A DNA stretch of 37,899 bases from Actinomycetota bacterium (lineage in GTDB: Bacteria > Actinomycetota > Acidimicrobiia > Acidimicrobiales > JAJPHE01), in contig DAHUYE010000093.1 in the NCBI GenBank assembly GCA_027315345.1, forward strand, positions 1 to 37,899, read 5' to 3'. Made by a program: the position numbers and the translations under genes. Shown here piece after piece: positions 36,941 to 37,899 of this stretch; positions within the stretch are counted from its first letter, which is position 1; each line of letters opens with the position of its first letter. The notes below the pieces were generated by a model. It was given only the letters and a program-made list of their open reading frames with translations. It searched no databases and had not been told where the DNA came from.

Positions 36941-37738
36941 ATGGCCGACCCGTACGTCACCCTCGAGCGCCGGGCCGACGGCGTGGCCGTCGTCCGTCTG
37001 GACCGGCCCAAGATGAATGCACTGTCCTCGGAACTGCTGGGCCAACTGGCCGAAGCGGCCGCCCAGCTCATCGAGGATCCGCCCGGGGCGGTGGTGGTCT
37101 GGGGAGGGCCCCGGATCTTCGCTGCCGGCGCCGACGTCAACGAGTTCATCGATCCCGACTCGGGCCGGCCCACCTCGGCCCGGGCCCGCCTGGTGGCCGA
37201 GCGGTTCCGCACCGCCCTGGACTCGGTGGCGGCCATCCCGGTGCCGACCGTGGCCGCCGTGGACGGCTACGCCCTCGGGGGTGGCTGTGAACTGGCCCTG
37301 GCCTGTGACCTTCGGGTCGCCTCCGAGGCGGCCAGATTCGGCCAGCCCGAGATCCTCCTCGGCATCATCCCGGGCGGTGGGGGCACCCAGCGCCTGACCC
37401 GCCTGGTCGGCCCGGCCCGGGCCAAGGACCTGATCCTCTCCGGCCGCCAGGTGGCCGCCGACGAGGCCCTCCGTATCGGCCTGGCCGACCGGGTGGTGCC
37501 GGCCGGTTCAACCATCGACGAGGCCCTGGCTCTGGCCGCCACCCTGGCCGCCGGGCCCCGCCGGGCCATGGCCCTGGCCAAGGCCGCCATCGACCGGGGC
37601 GCCGAGGTGGAGCTGGGGGAGGGGCTGGACCTGGAGGCGGACAACTTCGCCGAGGTGTTCGAGACGCCGGATGCGGCCACGGGCGTCGCCTCTTTCCTGG
37701 AGCACGGACCGGGCCGGGCCCGCTTCGCTTCGTCTTGA
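36941..37738 (+). CDS. Enoyl-CoA hydratase
   Basis: Crotonase that adds water to trans-2-enoyl-CoA in fatty acid beta-oxidation or related CoA pathways. The 265 residues keep both catalytic glutamates: the first in GYALGGGCELALACDLR and the second in FGQPEILLGIIPGGGGTQRL. These two stretches are nearly identical to well-studied mitochondrial and bacterial hydratases. The first oxyanion loop is RIFAAGADVNEF. ATG 36941 has TATTGT 6 bases upstream. Of the three crotonase genes in this window it is the only one with a complete hydratase site. Confidence 0.93.
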   Translation: MADPYVTLERRADGVAVVRLDRPKMNALSSELLGQLAEAAAQLIEDPPGAVVVWGGPRIFAAGADVNEFIDPDSGRPTSARARLVAERFRTALDSVAAIPVPTVAAVDGYALGGGCELALACDLRVASEAARFGQPEILLGIIPGGGGTQRLTRLVGPARAKDLILSGRQVAADEALRIGLADRVVPAGSTIDEALALAATLAAGPRRAMALAKAAIDRGAEVELGEGLDLEADNFAEVFETPDAATGVASFLEHGPGRARFASS

Positions 37739-37765
37739 GCCGGCCCGGGTAGGGCCAGGACCACC

Positions 37766-37899
37766 GTGCTCAAGCTCCTGCTGGTGGCGTTGTCCGTGGG
37801 GATGTCGAACTTCGCCGCCTCGGTGGGGCTGAGCCTGCGGGGCGTGGACGCCGCCCTGCGGCTCCGGGTTGCCCTGCTCTTCGGTCTGTTCGAAGGGGG
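37766..37899 (+). CDS. mntP: Manganese efflux pump MntP-like (DUF204), N-terminal part (cut by window edge)
   Basis: The first 44 codons of a small multi-pass membrane protein. The first helix is LLLVALSVGMSNFAASVGL and the second begins LRVALLFGLFEG, which matches the MntP/DUF204 repeat (SMDxFAVS... FGxFQ). The usual Asp of the first helix motif is Asn (MSNFAA). The ribosome site AGGA (37757-37760) lies 5 bases before GTG 37766, 28 bases after the enoyl-CoA hydratase stop. The rest of the gene lies outside the window. Confidence 0.75.
   Translation, partial: MLKLLLVALSVGMSNFAASVGLSLRGVDAALRLRVALLFGLFEG

Overview
The window is very GC-rich, gene-dense bacterial DNA with about 48 protein genes on both strands. 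I saw no tRNA, rRNA, CRISPR, insertion sequence or phage gene. The markers point to Actinomycetota: a WhiB regulator, a PdtaS-type histidine kinase, DUF3107, the DUF3090/SCO1664 pair, a class E-like sortase, a SigB/F-type sigma factor with its anti-sigma factor, and an F420-dehydrogenase-type protein. A complete System I cytochrome c maturation operon, together with the general gene content, suggests a deep lineage such as Acidimicrobiia. That class assignment is inference.

Layout. 1-6.2 kb: sugar-nucleotide and surface-polysaccharide genes (glucose-1-phosphate cytidylyltransferase-like, NAD-dependent epimerase/dehydratase, GT4 glycosyltransferase, gmd), with the 5' part of cobO, TetR and XRE regulators, a possible tiny gene, and two crotonase-fold genes. 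7.0-7.9 kb: a sortase. 7.9-14.5 kb: ccmABCDEFGH and a ccmI-like TPR gene, most joined by 4-base overlaps. 14.5-17.3 kb: a SufR-like Fe-S regulator and a cysteine desulfurase, divergent from an Mrp/ApbC ATPase. 17.4-18.9 kb: a Tat-exported molybdopterin oxidoreductase and a b-type cytochrome membrane subunit. 18.8-26.1 kb: a dGTPase-like HD protein, DUF3107, two ArsA/Get3-like ATPases, a PHP phosphatase, pdtaS, whiB1-like and a glycerophosphodiester phosphodiesterase. 26.0-28.2 kb: anti-sigma factor, sigma factor and lipid kinase in one operon. 28.2-31.3 kb: etfB, etfA and an aldonolactone oxidase. 31.4-34.0 kb: SCO1664, DUF3090 and a histidine phosphatase, divergent from a family 5 uracil-DNA glycosylase. 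34.1-37.9 kb: an F420-type iron-sulfur protein, an Fpg/Nei glycosylase, an Lgt-family transferase, an enoyl-CoA hydratase and the start of mntP.

The most striking thing read directly from the DNA is a promoter pattern. At 14 gene starts a TANNNT hexamer lies 6-8 bases before an ATG, GTG or TTG, as expected for leaderless mRNAs. In three divergent pairs the two -10 hexamers share one central TA (3958-3959, 33366-33367, 36929-36930), so one 10-bp A-NNN-TA-NNN-T element could fire both ways. This pattern also fixed several start codons (TetR, sortase, RsbW-like, GDPD, Lgt). Other points of interest are an RsbW-like protein without its ATP-binding residues, a crotonase without both catalytic glutamates, an Fpg with an altered zinc finger, an Lgt-family protein with a broken signature, and a CRP-like palindrome upstream of whiB.

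No single, wholly unknown system stands out. The best candidates for undescribed biology are the conserved but poorly understood groups: DUF3107-ArsA-ArsA-PHP-PdtaS-WhiB, SCO1664-DUF3090-phosphatase, and the molybdopterin oxidoreductase/cytochrome b pair.
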